Notes: generated by a model not told the origin, from the letters alone. Counted from the stretch's first letter, positions 42,526-55,577 are shown. The stretch is 64,000 nucleotides of DNA from Ascochyta rabiei (GCF_004011695.2 NC_082417.1:434001-498000), one strand, 5' to 3'. Numbers and translations are program-made.

Positions 42526-45258
42526 GATGACTATCTGGATTGGATGCTCTGAATCGAGGGCTATTTTTTATAAAAACACTCCAGCTCCAACACAAAGGAA
42601 CTTACGTTCGCTATGCACAGTAATAGATGCTGGTGACAATGACGTCAACAGCGCGCCCTTTCAGTGATGTGCTGATTAATTGAAGTGCTTACCAATCACA
42701 GTGCTGACCGCCCCATTCTGTCTTTTGCACCGGAGATGAGAATTAAGAAGACGTTGTATGTAGCTCTTCGACCTGCTGCCGACGTCCTTCATCCATATGC
42801 GTTGACGTCAGGTAGGTTCCTGGTTCTAGTTAGCGCGTCTGGATGCTCCTCCCCGAGTACCGTTTTTCTTGTCTCGATTACTTGGGTAAACAGCTCTTCC
42901 GCCTACTTCGAAGGACCTCCAAGCTTTGCCGTGAGCCCTACCATCACTGTACTACTTGACGCGCTTATGTGCTTTTCATTAAGCAGCTTTTTCGTGAACT
43001 TTTACCCATCCCACCGTCGGTTCCACCGCGCTGCCTATACTTCTTGTTATCCATGCATACCACGCTGCATTGTACAAGGGTTGAGTTCACTGCTAGATAT
43101 ATCCCTCAGATCTAGATGGCTACAACAGCGTGCAGAAAGAGCGCCACTAAGATTGGAAAGCATCCCGCGACCAAGAAAGAGAATCGTGGCATCTAAAGAT
43201 GTGTTACATAAGATATGAGCATCGTATGTTTGGGCAAGGTCTATCATGGTCGCGGATAGAGTTTCATATCTCCAATCACCTGTGGCAGAAAAGATTAATC
43301 GACCATAGAAAGCTGACGCAGTTGAACAGGAAGTGGTCAAGGCTACTTAATATTGATACATTGAGTGATCTCTTAACAGCAAATGATAACCTGCATTTCC
43401 AACGAGCATCCGACACTGGAACACTCACAATGGTGTAGTCGTCCCTTCTCTCCATTTCAAAGCGTTTTTTACCCTTGTACAGTCGTGTACTAGAACACAT
43501 GTTGCTCTAGAGCAGTGATCGCAGGCTCACATGTGTGCCCAAAGACTGTATGACTGGAAATGGTCGTGATGGTAAAATCAGACGCGAGCGGAACAGCCGG
43601 CGACGATTGTAACACATCCCACAGAGAACAACAGGAAGCTCGCATTAGTATCACAAGGTAAAACCTGTCGTATACTGGAGCTTCTGATATTGTAACAATG
43701 TCTCCAAGTCCACCGTTCCTACAGCCTCGTCACGACTAAGGTATTAAGAAACGAACTCTAAAAACAGATTCGATTCGATCGCACCGGCACCGTTGCAGGG
43801 CCCGAGTACCCGGACTGTCCTCGTCGACTACAGACAGACAGAAAAGTGTTTCTGCTGTACAGTGAACTCTTGCGCAGTTTTGTCCAGAGTAAAAGGCAAC
43901 ACAGTCAATGTGCTAGAGCTCGATAGCAGGGCGCCAATCTCTCGTCACTACATCGTCCCCCTAAACCCCCATTACACAGCTCGTACTCGTGTTGCGGCAC
44001 AGTCCCCGCTCGACCTCAGATCTTAACACGCGCGGTATACTTCCCTACCAGAAGGGGGGGGGGGGTGTAACCGCGCCGCCATGGCGCATCCCATCGGCTC
44101 CCCCTTCCCCCCTTGCACGCCGCTAAAGATACCCGGTACATACTCACACGGTAGTTCTTCGGGTACGGTATATCTGCAACGGCGCGCCTTCATAACACCG
44201 GGTCTGAGGAGGTCGAATCGAACCATGCCGGAACGCACCATCCATCCATCATCCATGAAACAAGCAGCTTTTTGCGTCACCTCACATGATTTCTATTTTT
44301 TCTTTTTCTTTTTTTACTCGGCCTGGGCTATTGCTTCGATCCGTGCTGACTGTGCTTTTCTACGCTATGTATGTGATGGGATGGGAATGAGATGGGATAC
44401 ATATAGATACGGTAGGTGCTGCGTGAACGTTATTCCTCCTGCACAGCGACGCACGCGCTTGCGTCTAGGCAAAGTGGAGCCACCGAGCATGCTTGCAGCT
44501 TACAGCCTTGCAAGAACGAGGTCTATGGACGAGATTACTGATAATTACGAGGCGGCGTTCGGTGGAGAGACATGTCCACATCTGTAAGCCGCAAATTTGT
44601 CAAATTTCGGTGCAAAGGCAAGCGAAGGGACTATGAGATTGAGGGTTGGCAATATCTCGCCGTTGTGGAGTTCAATTGATACAATAGATTTCAACTTTGT
44701 GTCGTTGGGTCAAGCAACGGCACGTGAACGTAACGCTTCTTCTTACTTTTGCTTGTGTTCCCGCCATGCGCACCATCCGCCCGTTCCCACCTGCCTTCCT
44801 TTAGGCTTATCATCCCCTACCCCTGTCCGCGCCACGCGCCACGCTGCAGGCACGGAGCCAAGCCCGACAGCCAAGACTAATGTCACCTCATCGAGGCCTG
44901 TCTTGCAGCCGTGCTGAGGCTGCGCAATCGGCTGCCATTACACGGACCATTTTGCGCATTGTTCGGTGGACTATGCCCACTCCCTGAAATTCGGTTTTGT
45001 TGAACAAAGCCCTGGATGCGTCTTATGTCTTATCCAAGCTGGGTAGCAGGCTTTATGCCACTGTCGGAGAGATTTTGTGCATGTCGTGAAATCTGTGGTT
45101 TCAGGATATGCTGTGGTGCTGTGGTACATGGCTACCGACTGAGTGGAAATGCTGCAATCGAGCATGCGCTGGCTATTAATGCACCGAACATGCAAGTCGT
45201 TGTAGTGACTGGTTTGAGTCGTGATACTCTAGAGAAATGAATGGATTGAATCGAACAC
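42526..45258. other. Long intergenic region, no convincing gene
   Basis: This is 2.7 kb with several open frames (for example 42685-43218 and 44081-44587, plus strand) whose translations look random. There is a run of 12 G at 44054-44065 and a T-rich stretch near 44290-44320. Nothing is supported as a gene. Confidence 0.4.
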
Positions 45259-46446
45259 CTAAACCATCGACTGTGGGCTGCGTTCCACAGTGGTCAATTC
45301 AAAGTCCTTTTTTGTGTATATGCCTTGATTGTCCCAGGAGTCTGGTGACGAGTCATCGTTGACTGTAGTCCCCTTCGCATCAGAGTACGCTCTTGCGTTG
45401 TGGTTGCTGTTCATGTACCCCGAAGGCATCTTGCTGTGGCCGGCGGTGGTGTCTGCTCCGTGCGAAGCGAGTTTTTTTGAGGTCAAGGAGGTGTGGATGT
45501 CGCGAATGAGTGGTCGCAAAACTGGAATGCACTGCACGATGATTGTGCCCACGATCTCGGAGGAGTACCAGATGTTTGAGTGTGCGTTTCGCCAAAAATA
45601 CCATTCGTCTTTGGGGTTGCCGCCGTCCTTCCAGCCAGTTCGAATAGCGGCGATAATTGCCACAATCATGCCCAGGCTCATGGTCAAGCATAAACCGATC
45701 TTTTCGACTTTGCGCATATCTAGTTTCCAGGTAATGAGCCATGGGAAGGTAGCCATGACAAAGTCCATGATGATGTTATAAACTAGTTGCAATGTTAGCG
45801 ACTCAGCAGATGCGCAGGTGAAGTTTGCTTACCATTGCCACCTTCTTTGAAGTTTTCGCGAAAAGTCCAGTCCAGATGGAAGTTGAGTCGGTACCAGACC
45901 TCGTAGCTTGGCTTGTCAATGATTCTCGCCCATTGGAAGACGCACTTGACGATCATGTAGGCGTTCATGGTGACGATACAGAACCAGAGGATCCATCGTG
46001 GCCAACCCTTGGTAAGTTTCAACAATGTCACAGCGAATGCTGTTTTGCTCAGGGCCTGTCCTATGAGGGTGCCGCATGAAGTCACATTGATGAGGATCTG
46101 CATGCGGTCATCCCACTTGTCGACGACATAGCCTGTCGCATACTCGATTGTGATGATAGTGTTGTTTACAGACAGAACAATCTTGATGACAGTCAGTTTA
46201 TGTTAAATGGTTCTGTCGCGGCGTAACACGTACCCAGGTCACGAGCAGAATCCAGTCATCCCACCATAGTCCATGGCGCCTTGTGATCTTGATCCATACG
46301 CGCAACGCGAGAAAGGCAGTCGCACCAGCATACAATGTCCATAAACCGATGTTCAACGGTACTTCTGGATTCACGTAGGTGTGCCCTGATTCGTCGTGAT
46401 TTCGTGGTGAGAGCATAGTTACATGTTGGTCCAGGGTGCCAAACAT
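45259..46446 (-). CDS. Seven-helix membrane protein, PTH11/fungal rhodopsin-like receptor type
   Basis: Exons 46234-46446, 45833-46181 and 45259-45782 (introns 52 and 50 nt) join to 361 residues; a later ATG at 46416 is an alternative start. Seven hydrophobic segments follow an extracellular-looking N-terminus, including LNIGLWTLYAGATAFLALRV, DDWILLVTWIVLSVNN, ILINVTSCGTLIGQALSKTA, WILWFCIVTMNAYMIV, VYNIIMDFVMATFPWLITWK, LTMSLGMIVAIIAAIRT and SEIVGTIIVQCIPVLRPLI. The motif order (WWDDW, VTSCGTLIGQ..K, EGGN, D..MATFPW) is typical of the fungal integral-membrane family related to PTH11 receptors of surface sensing. There is no CFEM domain. The cytoplasmic tail of about 75 residues is polar. Confidence 0.85.
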
Positions 46447-47989
46447 TCGAAACACAGATATGAATAGAAAGTAAGGATAAAAGCGAGGGACGGGTGGTCG
46501 GCAGCGTAAACAATAATATCAAAAACACAAAAGAGGGGGAAAAGAAAGGAATCCTCCCAGACGCATCGCCATACGAGGATCAGTGGCTTTTCAGACTCAA
46601 GGCAATGCCATCAATCAGCACACGCCGTGGATTCTAGACCAGGATGTCGAAATGAGCTTTGATGAAAAGGAATTGGTGGAACATCCGTTCCTTGCTTCTC
46701 GGACCTTGTTGCACCAAAATGTCTGTTCCCGGTGAGATCCTGGGGAAACTCGTGGCTTACTAGCCGAATGGAGGTCCGGTTTGTGGAACTACGAGGAAAC
46801 ACGCTTACGCGAGATGGGACCTGTTAATCTAAGCAGTATCGAGGGCAACGCAACGACCGGCGATAGCTGCGCTACAGCTCGCTACAGGTGTCAACTGGCC
46901 GCGCATCCTTCCTTGGACGAGTGTGAAGAATCGGATGATCGGTGTGGTCCAGCCAGCCCTAACACACGTGAGTGGAGGTCATGAGAACCTCGCATCGACG
47001 CAATACGTTCCTGACATTGGCAGAGAAGCAATCTGATAGATGGGTTGAGCGCGCGCCGCAAGGTAGGGCCGAGTTGCTCGTACCCATTCCATGGACTGCT
47101 TGCTTCCGCACAATGCCAGCTCTCACGATGCGAGTGCCTCCAGGAACAACGCTGTACTGCACCGACTTGCAACCGGTACTGAGTCCTCGGGTTGCGTACG
47201 TGGTGGGGTGGGGGGTGACGGTGGTGAGCAACCAAAGGCATGAGACCCGCTAGGGGGTTTCAAGTCTCAGCTGCAGGTGCCGAGCGGCGGGACGCTTAGA
47301 ATGGAGGAACGGCCCCTACCCTGTAAAAGGGAAAGTGTAGGCGGACCCACTATCGCACATCCCGAAGCTACGCTATGCAGTTTCGTGTCAAATTCATGCC
47401 ACGATCCCGGTAACCAAGCTCTGACATCATTGGGATGGGCCTCGGTGGATATTGTGTTTATTCTAGAACCTCCTTTCTGGGCATGCTCGTGATAGGAAAG
47501 GAAACACCGCGGCAGGATCCTTGAGGCTGCCTGAACAAGACAGAGTTTATTATCCTTTGGGCACCCATTGCATTTCAGGGGCTTTGATCTCCCATTCTTT
47601 TTAGCTTCTACTGTTGCTTGACTCAGAATAGCAGCCCTTTGCGGAGACGCCTGAGACTAACGAGAGGGCGCGAAACTCGCCGTGAAACTGGACTTGCCTT
47701 GGCACGACGATCGATGTTAACGACCCCAGCACGTGTATGACGACGAGTTTCAGTTGCTGAGTATATTGATTGGTTCTTGCAGACCTCCATAAGGGAAATC
47801 GTAGTAATACTAAAACATCTATCTATCCGACTGCTATTCGCAAAGTCGCTGATATATCTTCAAATCATGCCTCGTTGCCTTGTGTTTAGGCTACGCGGTA
47901 GAATGCAAATGCATGTCGCTGTTCAACGCCGTTTATAATCCAAGTGCTGAAGTCGGCCGACATGGAGCCGTCAGGTCGTCTTATCGTAT
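46447..47989. other. Intergenic, no gene seen
   Basis: 1.5 kb with short frames only on both strands. Confidence 0.45.
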
Positions 47990-50900
47990 CTATTCCACTT
48001 CAGGGGCCTCAGGCGTCTGTGCCAGACCCTGGCTTGTCGCCTCTGGACTTGTTTGCGTTCTAGTGAGCTCTATATCCAGCTGTGTTTTTGTTACCTCAGG
48101 ACAAGGCAGCGTCTCGGCCACGTCAGGAAATGGATGTTGTCCTTCGACCGCATCGGCATTGTCATCGTTGTTACCAACGACTTCCTCAATCATCGAGGCA
48201 AAGTCTACAGTGATGCCGCCAACAGTCATCTTAAGCATGGCGGTCGTACCAGCACCATCAACCGTGTCTGAACCACCCTTGGTATCGTTGTCGACGTCAA
48301 GCATCATAGCGTCGTTGCCGAACATGTTTGCATCGTTCCACAGTCCAACAGATGAAGTGTTCGGATCTTCGTACAAATCGAAACCATGCCCAAACATGCC
48401 CGCTTTTGCTGGTGAGCTCGACAAGGGCATGTCGCTGGACAGGAAATCGTCATTAATAAAGTCCGAAAATTGTGCGCCAGTAGTGCGGCCAGGTGTCCCG
48501 AACACTGGAAAGGCAGAGAAGTCCACGATTTGAGAAGGAGATGAGTTCATAGCATCAGATAACATCGCATTGAGTTGTCGAGTGAAAGGCGTTTCTGGGG
48601 CGACTGTTGCGGAACGCATGGTCCGTGGCGTGAAGATGCTTCGTGATGGTGTCACGATTTTGTCGGCATCATCAGCGCTCCGTCTTGGGGTCAATGCTAC
48701 GCGACGACGAGAGCCTGGAGTTGGGGTCTTAAGAAGGTCAAGGAAAGCCGCATCTTTCCTTGGTGTGGTTTTCGCAGGACCCGGCGTCTCAAACAGATAT
48801 GCTATATCGTCCTGTTCCTCGACGAGAACAGGTGGAGGGCAGTTCTCCTTGTCGATCTCTTCTTCGTCTGTGGGTACTGGCGGGGGGGCATCATATGCAA
48901 CAGGTGCGACAGACAAAGCAGCCACAGAAGACACATCAGACACAGCAGGAGCAACAGGCAAAACAGGCGCGACAGGAGCGACAGGCACGACAGGGTGGTC
49001 GAACCAGGTCTTCTTCGGCATTTTGCACGGTATGCAATCGTCGTAGTCAAGACCCGATGAAGTACAGCGTCCGCAAGGTCGCTTACGATCGCAGCCTCTT
49101 TTAAGTCTCTTGCATCGCTCGCACCGAGGTCTTTCAGGCTCCTCCTCTCTGTCATCAGTAAAGCTGTGAGCAGTGTGATGATTCGATGTGGTTGAGCTTG
49201 CTTGTGCAAAATCCAGTGATTTCGTTTCGCCGTTCTTGCGTGGGGAGGAGAAAAGGAGCCGACGGGTAGGTCTGGGGGTTAGATCAGAGTCGACGTCTAT
49301 TGACGAATCCTTATTCCGTCGAAATCCAGCCGGACTGGAGTGGATGGCTCGTTGTAGCGCGGCCTCAGCTTCTGCGTCAGCATGGGCCTCGGCTTGGGCT
49401 GCATCGTTGCTATTTGTTGGGGGACTTGAAGCGCGTGGCCCAGCAGATGGTGGTGGCATGTTCTTGTCGGCTTGGCCGTCAAAAGACGCAACAACTGCGT
49501 GCTGTTCGTCTGGACCCATAGCATCCGAGTGCGGTACATAAGCATCCGATGCGATATCGTCGTTCTGATACAGTGGCTTGGTGCGTGTGCTTGTTCCTGG
49601 ATTTCTGCGCTTGGCCGGCTTTGAAGATTTGTCCCACACCCTCTGCGGACGTGAATGGCCCTTCTTCACAAGCCATAGACCACACGGATTGCACAAATTC
49701 AGAGTCTCGTACATGTTGAACTGCTTCTCCTCGTTCGTGATGTTGTTTCTGTAGACGCGATACATCAGCTCATTGCCGTTTTCTGGGGTAGGTTCAATGA
49801 CTTCATAGGCCACGATGCCTGCAGAAGACAGCTCAATGCCTTCAGGTGTGCCAAACTCGATGCGAGTGTAGGACTTCCTCCAGGTGGGAGTCTCGATCTC
49901 GCCGCAATTGTGGCAGTGATCAGGCATGTCTCCGGTTGCAAGCGCATTTTGGAGCTTGTCCTTGATGAACTTTTTTCGCTTGGCGTGTGATCCGCTTCGT
50001 GGAGCTTTGGTTTCAGTAGCCATAGAGTAGTCGGATGGCGTAGGAGCGTCCGACATTGGCTCTCCAGTACCCGACCAGGTGTGCGATCTAGGAAGCCCTC
50101 TTGACTTGGATGTTCGAGGTCGTTGTGCCGGGAGATTAGGCGTAGCTTCGCGACTGTAGATCTGCCCTTCAGCTTCACTCCCGGGAGAACCTTGAGACAT
50201 CATAGAGTCCGGCGAGCCGGCTTTCCCAGTCGATTGTGACTGTTCGAGGGGAGGGAAGGGGAAAGAATCAGTGGGCGGCTGTCGCATTCTCACGGCTGGT
50301 ACATTGGCACTCGACCCTTCCTGTAGTGTCTGTGACCGAGGCAAGCTTGGCGCTTTTGTTCTTGAAGAACCTGATCGGACCGTCTTTGCTTTGCCTGTCT
50401 CAGCCTCGATGCTTTGCGTGACTTGTTTGTAGGGGGCACGTGAGAAAGACCTCGGTGGAGGAATGTAGGTTTGAGGCAGTCGCTCTGTGGGGCCCGGAGT
50501 AACTTCTTTCCAGTTGTAGTGCGATCCGCTGCAAGGGGGCATGTTCTGCTGGCGGCGCTTCTGTGCTATCTCCGGTGCCATAGGTAGGTCACTGCCGTCC
50601 GGTATTCTGTTGCCGTTTTCAGTGTTGTTTTCGTCTCTGCCCAGTGGCACATCACTAACGAAGCCCGAGTCATTCAAGAGTGGAAAAGTCGGTAAAGCTG
50701 GGCTAGAGGGCGTAGGTGAGGTGCGCTGAGAGACGACAGGTGGCGAGGACGGCATATCCCTGGGCGTATCGTCAGGGCTTCCGTCCCTATCATCATCGCC
50801 CGAGTCGGCGGCAGCGTCGGAGAAGGCACTCGCGTCGTATGGGGATGCGTATGGCCGTCCTGCATCCATAGAGCCGTGGCGCAAGGCGCTTGGAGCTGGT

Positions 50901-52251
50901 GGCCGTCGGGGTCCTCGCGTTTCAAAGGCCATGTCGTCCGGTCGGGGCGTTGGTGCACGGGGGTGCAACTCGGCGTCGGCAAGGTTGGAGGCTGCGTTGA
51001 CAGCAATTGGTCTGTGGAGCCAGACAGACGAGGCTGTAGCGGCAGTTTTGTGCAGCGAATCATTGCGAGCTGTCAAAGGTGTGTTCCGGGGTCTCGTGGC
51101 CTGGGTGATGCGTGCCCTCTTCTTCGGTGGCCCGTCCTCTTGGCGCTCGATGATGTAGTGCGGATCAGCCTGGTACTGTTGGGAGTGCGTCGACATCTCG
51201 CTCCGAACGGATGCCCGCGAATTCGGTCGAGGGCCGGGGTTGTACGGGACATGGCGAAAGGAAGCATTGCTGTTGGCAGGACTTGAGGCTCGCGATGGCT
51301 GCGACATGAAGGATGCGTTGGACTGCTTGTAGAAGGAGTCGTTCCGGACAGGCTCCTGTGACGGGCTGTGCCGCGTGAGCATCTGATGGAAGGGCTCGTA
51401 GCCGCCAGTGGACGAACGGTACGGAGGCTGTGCAGGGGTGTCCGGCGTTGGTTGGGCCAGCTGGCCCAGGGTGGGGTTCTCCTTGAGAAAGTCCGACCAG
51501 GCGCTGTAGTCGAAGCCTTCAGGCATGATCTTGCTCAAGCTGTGATAGCGTTCCATGTTCTCCACATACTCCTTTTGCATAGATGTAGGCACGGGTACGA
51601 GCTTGAGCTTAACCTCCAACGTCTCCTTGATGCCATTCGAGAAAAGGCCTAGAATGTTGTTGCACACGCGACCGGTCACCATCGTTTGCGAGTCCTCGGC
51701 GGGGGCATTGGGGGTAGCGGAGGCTGAGGCGAGAATCCACGACAGCATTCCTTGGCCGACAAGAGGGGTTTCGTATTCGGAGAAGTCGTAAGCGTATACA
51801 GTGTAGTCGTGGCCCAGTTTGGCTGTGAGTTCGGGGCTGGTGACGGTGAGTACTGGTCTGCAGGGCTCCAGCACACAGTCTGTAGAGCGTACCTGGCAGC
51901 AACTATGGCTTGGATGCATGTCTTGAGCTCGATGACGCCGACCTGCGTGTTCTCGTCAAGAGATACAACGGGGACGCTGAGAGCGTTGGGCAAACGAGCG
52001 AGGCAGTTTGACTTGTTCTGATCGTCGAACGTGTAGAGTACCTTGACTGTAGAATCCGCTCGGTTAGACAGAAGCAATCAAGGGTGCCAGACATGCTTGC
52101 CTCGCATAGAACGACGCGGTATGTCGCCCGTGCCGTCCATGTCGTTGTCGTTGTCGTTGGCAGCCGGCGACAACGACAACGACGACGCAGACGACGCAGA
52201 TGCCCGCTGCAGCGCACCACTCTCCACGGCCACGCTGGAGGGAGTCGACAT
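47990..52251 (-). CDS. Ams2/Spt21-family regulator with GATA-type and Zn2Cys6 zinc fingers
   Basis: Exons 52101-52251, 51893-52046 and 47990-51836 join to 1,383 residues. Intron 1 (52047-52100) starts with GC (AG|GCAAGC) and intron 2 is 56 nt. Residues ~50-165 match the Ams2/Spt21 N-terminal domain (RVKVLYTFDDQNKSNCLARL, GVIELKTCIQAIVAASPEL, VYAYDFSEYETPLVGQGMLS). A GATA-like finger at about 741-820 has the pairs CHNC and CNPC separated by about 75 residues rather than 17-20. At about 1007-1037 lies a Zn2Cys6-like cluster (CERCKRLKRGCDRKRPCGRC...C), followed by a Val/Ala/Pro repeat. The remainder is disordered Ser/Pro-rich sequence. Family members activate histone genes around S phase (S. pombe Ams2, yeast Spt21). 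The start at 52251 gives a low-complexity Ser/Asp leader. Confidence 0.85.
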
Positions 52252-52948
52252 GGCTGCCTAGGAGTTGACCGGAGGTAGGCTGGCCGTGGTGTGGAGAAGG
52301 CAAAGAGGTCGCAGACGCGATATGAAGGGGTGGAAATCAAGATCGCGGGATCCACACTAGAGAACGCGAGGTTGGGCGATCATTGCTCAAGCACGCGACG
52401 TGAACCGCGCAACGCGGGTAAAGCGCTCTGGACGCGGCCAGCAGGGTCGTAGAAGGGCCCGTGAAGCGCTTGAGGTATTCGTCGAGACCTGCAGAAGCTC
52501 CAGCAGGCAGCCGTGCGTGCAGAGACAGAGACCGAGGGCGAGAGAGCGCCGTGATGACGATGCAGGCGTTCTCGAAAGCGAGCGTAAGCGCGGTGAGGCG
52601 CGACGCGTTGATTGGGAGATGCGGCTGACTAAGGGCCGCACTAGCGTCTTTGCGTCGAGGCTAGCTGACTTCAACTTCTTGCCTGACGCCTGCAACCGCC
52701 GAAAACGACTCCATCCACGCGCGTTGCCGTGGTATCCCGCTCCTATACAGCTGGTCAGTCCCTCTCGTGCTGTCTGTGCGTCACGTGCGCTAGGCTCCGA
52801 GTCCCTGCGACACCTCGGCGACCAGCAACCGTCCTGTTCTCCGCGCGCAGAAGCTGCAACAGCACCAGCTAACCCTACCCTAAGCTTCGGTCGTCGCACT
52901 ACACCTTGCACCCCCCCCCCTCTTCAACCCTCACAAGCGGTGGAAAAG
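52252..52948. promoter_or_regulatory. Shared divergent promoter region of the Ams2-like gene and SMD2
   Basis: 697 bp lie between the ATGs. A 10-C run (52911-52920) sits about 30 bp before SMD2. A long plus-strand frame crossing this region overlaps SMD2 out of frame and is rejected. Confidence 0.5.
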
Positions 52949-53457
52949 ATGGTCGACGCAAAGATCCAGTGCGTACCTCCCCCCTCCCCGCTGACACCAC
53001 ATGCGCTAACACGTCACAGAGAGCTTCTCTCCAAGCCGCGCTCAGAGTTGACGTATGTATGCCCTGCACCTCAGAGACGCGTACAAGGAGACACTGACAG
53101 CCCTGCAGTGAGTACGAAGTGTCCCAGGTCGAAGAGCACGAGCTCACCACCGGTCCTCTCTCCATCCTCCAGACCGCCGTCCGCTCGCGCACACAAGTCC
53201 TCATCTCCTGCCGAAACAACCGAAAGATCCTTGCCCGTGTCAAGGCCTTCGACCGCCACTGCAACATGGTCCTCGAAAACGCAAAGGAAATGTGGACGGA
53301 GACCCCGCGGTTAGCGAACGGCGCCCAGGGAAGGAAGGTCAACAAGGACCGTTTCATCTCGAAGCTGTATGTCACGCCCCGCTCCCTTGTCCCGCTGATG
53401 GCTGACGACTCCAGTTTCCTCCGCGGCGATTCGGTCATTCTTGTTCTGTTGTCTTAA
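52949..53457 (+). CDS. SMD2: Small nuclear ribonucleoprotein Sm D2
   Basis: Four exons (52949-52968, 53020-53052, 53109-53366, 53415-53457; introns 51, 56 and 48 nt) join to 117 residues, the normal SmD2 length. The spliced product reads [20 protein letters not shown], then Sm1 ([35 protein letters not shown]) and Sm2 ([16 protein letters not shown]). The 20-nt first exon and the intron in the Sm2 motif are forced by the protein alignment I know for this family. It is part of the heptameric Sm ring on spliceosomal snRNAs. Confidence 0.95.
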
Positions 53458-53597
53458 GCGCGCTGGAAGCATGGCGGTGGCAGATCTGGGACGACACCGA
53501 TCGCAATCTTGGAGTTTGGAATGCATTAAAAGTTAAATATCCATCGCACCGCCGGCGAGCACCACCGAACGAATCAATCAAGCGATACCCTCCACCT

Positions 53598-55577
53598 TCA
53601 CCTCTTCAGTCCTTCACTCAGGCCCAGCAGTAGTTCAGCGAGGCCATGGGCACCGGGATCTGGAACCTCCTGGAACCCTTGGCCTCCAACATACACGGTC
53701 CTGCCCAAGCTCGCTTTCATCCCTTTTGTTCCCTGCGCGCCATTCTCCGCAGCTGCTGCAGCCTCGTCGATATTGCTTGTCTTCAACAGTGTCTGGACAA
53801 ACGGATGTAACGCGTCGATCAGGGTTCGGTCTCCAGGCTGAGCTGGCGTGTACTTGCCAAGTGCTTTGAGGGATGAGCCCAAGGCTTTTGCCCAGATCTC
53901 GGGGGTAACTGGCCCCGGTGAAGATGGCGCATTCTGTCGCAATCCATGGGCGAGCGCATTCAGGAAAATGGCATATATAGCACCAGAAGTCCCGTCCATG
54001 GACACCTCAACCACCTGAATGATGTTGTTGACGAGAATCAGCACATCGTCGGTATCGTTTGCCGTTTCGAGCATCTTGAGAATCGCTGCGTCGTGTCAGT
54101 TCAGGCAACAGAACACGTGATGAACAACGTACACTCCGCGCCACGCTTTAGGCCAATGCCGCAGTCTCCGTCACCTACTATCGTATCGTATCTTGTGACA
54201 TCTGGCTCGGCCGAAATGAGCCGTTCTAATGCGGTCGTCAATGTTGACTTGGCTTGCTTAGGGTCAACTAAGGATCAGTTAGCATTATGCAGCTCAGATC
54301 GACTTGTTCTTGTGACCTACCCCTCAGCGTGCTTGGCTGGATCTCTTCCCCGTCCGTCTGCTTTTCTTCCTCTGCTGTTTGTCCCCGTTTCTGCCAGGTA
54401 CCGCTACTGATGGCCGCAGACCAGCCACTCGCCTCTGCAGGTGCGTCCAGGAGTTCCAGTAAAGAAGGACCACCGCCGAGCTGAAGATCAACTACCTTCA
54501 GCAGACTGACACTGAAGCCAAGACCGTTCAGGCTCGTCATGAACGTTCCTGACAGTATCCTGACGGGCTTGATCTTGAAGCTTCCCTCCAGCTGTTCCAC
54601 AACCTCATTTGTGATGCCTCCGAGTTCCAGCGGACTGACTCCACCGAGGTTGTTCACCAAGAGAACGACCTCGTCTCTTTCCTTGATGCTAGAGAAGCTG
54701 CGATCCTGGTCCGCGGTGTCCAAGCAGTGCTCGAGCATCGTCTTCACCAAGCCTGGCAGATCAGTTGACTTTCTCTCCGATCCAGCTTCGTTATGAATGC
54801 CCATCCCGATCTCGACTTCACCCTCTCTCAACGCGTCGTCCTCTGGCTCTCTGCGTCCAGGGACGTGGACGTGCGACAAGGACGAGCCAATCGAGACAGT
54901 GTTATCAGCAACCAGCTGCGCGACCCTTGTGACATCCTTTAGGCTCGCTCTGCGCATCGTTAGCACGCCCTTTCAAACATAAAAAGGGCAAAACCCCACC
55001 CTCTTGCCGCCAGCGCACCGGCAACCTTGTGCACAAGCACCGTCCCTGCAATACCTCTTCTGCCCACCTTACCACCTCTCGCCCTCCCGACGCCCGCGTC
55101 GTCTCCAACAACAACCATATCGACCTCAATGCCCGCGGCTCTAGCTTTCTCCACGGCCATGCCAAAATTCAGCACATCGCCCGTGTAGTTCATTACCACG
55201 ACCAGGACACCCTTATCCCTACCGACGCGGTGGAGAATGCACCGGCGAACCTGCTCTGCAGACGGCGACGCAAAGATGGTGCCGGCCACCGCGCCGCTGA
55301 GGAGGCCATGCCCCACAAACGATGCAAACGAGGGTTCGTGGCCTGAGCCGCCGCCCGACACAATCGAGACCTGCGATGCGCCGTTGGCGCTGTATATGAT
55401 CTTGTTCTCAATGTCACACCGCACCGACGGGTTGGTGTGCGGGATGCTCAGCAGCGCTGTGGTCACGAGGTGCGTCGGGTCGTGGATGAAGTGTTTGGCT
55501 GGGTGTGCAATTAGCAAACGCGCGTAGGTACGTGTAGTGTGTGTGTGTGGAGCAGGGCATATGAACATACACGACAT
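53598..55577 (-). CDS. Dihydroxyacetone kinase (DAK1-DAK2 type)
   Basis: Five exons (55571-55577, 55000-55498, 54321-54949, 54133-54267, 53598-54085; introns 72, 50, 53 and 47 nt) join to 585 residues, the usual length. It reads MSSKHFIHDPTHLV, then the DAK1 domain with the GGGSGHEPSF loop and SLSHVHVPGR carrying the His that binds the substrate covalently. The DAK2 ATP domain has GDGDCGIGLKRGAE, followed by DGTSGAIYAIFLNAL. It phosphorylates dihydroxyacetone (and glyceraldehyde) with ATP in the cytosol for glycerol use and detoxification. The first exon is only 7 nt, and intron 1 is 72 nt without an in-frame stop, so retention would add 24 residues. Confidence 0.92.

Noticed and set aside
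42685..43218. 177-residue plus-strand frame
   Set aside because: No domain, no conserved pattern, and no splice-supported extension; random-looking composition.
44081..44587. 168-residue plus-strand frame after the G12 run
   Set aside because: It contains low-complexity Phe/Tyr from a T-rich stretch; no family features.
52400..53314. 304-residue plus-strand open frame
   Set aside because: It crosses the promoter and overlaps SMD2 exons in another frame; its translation is Arg/Ser/Pro-rich and unlike any family.
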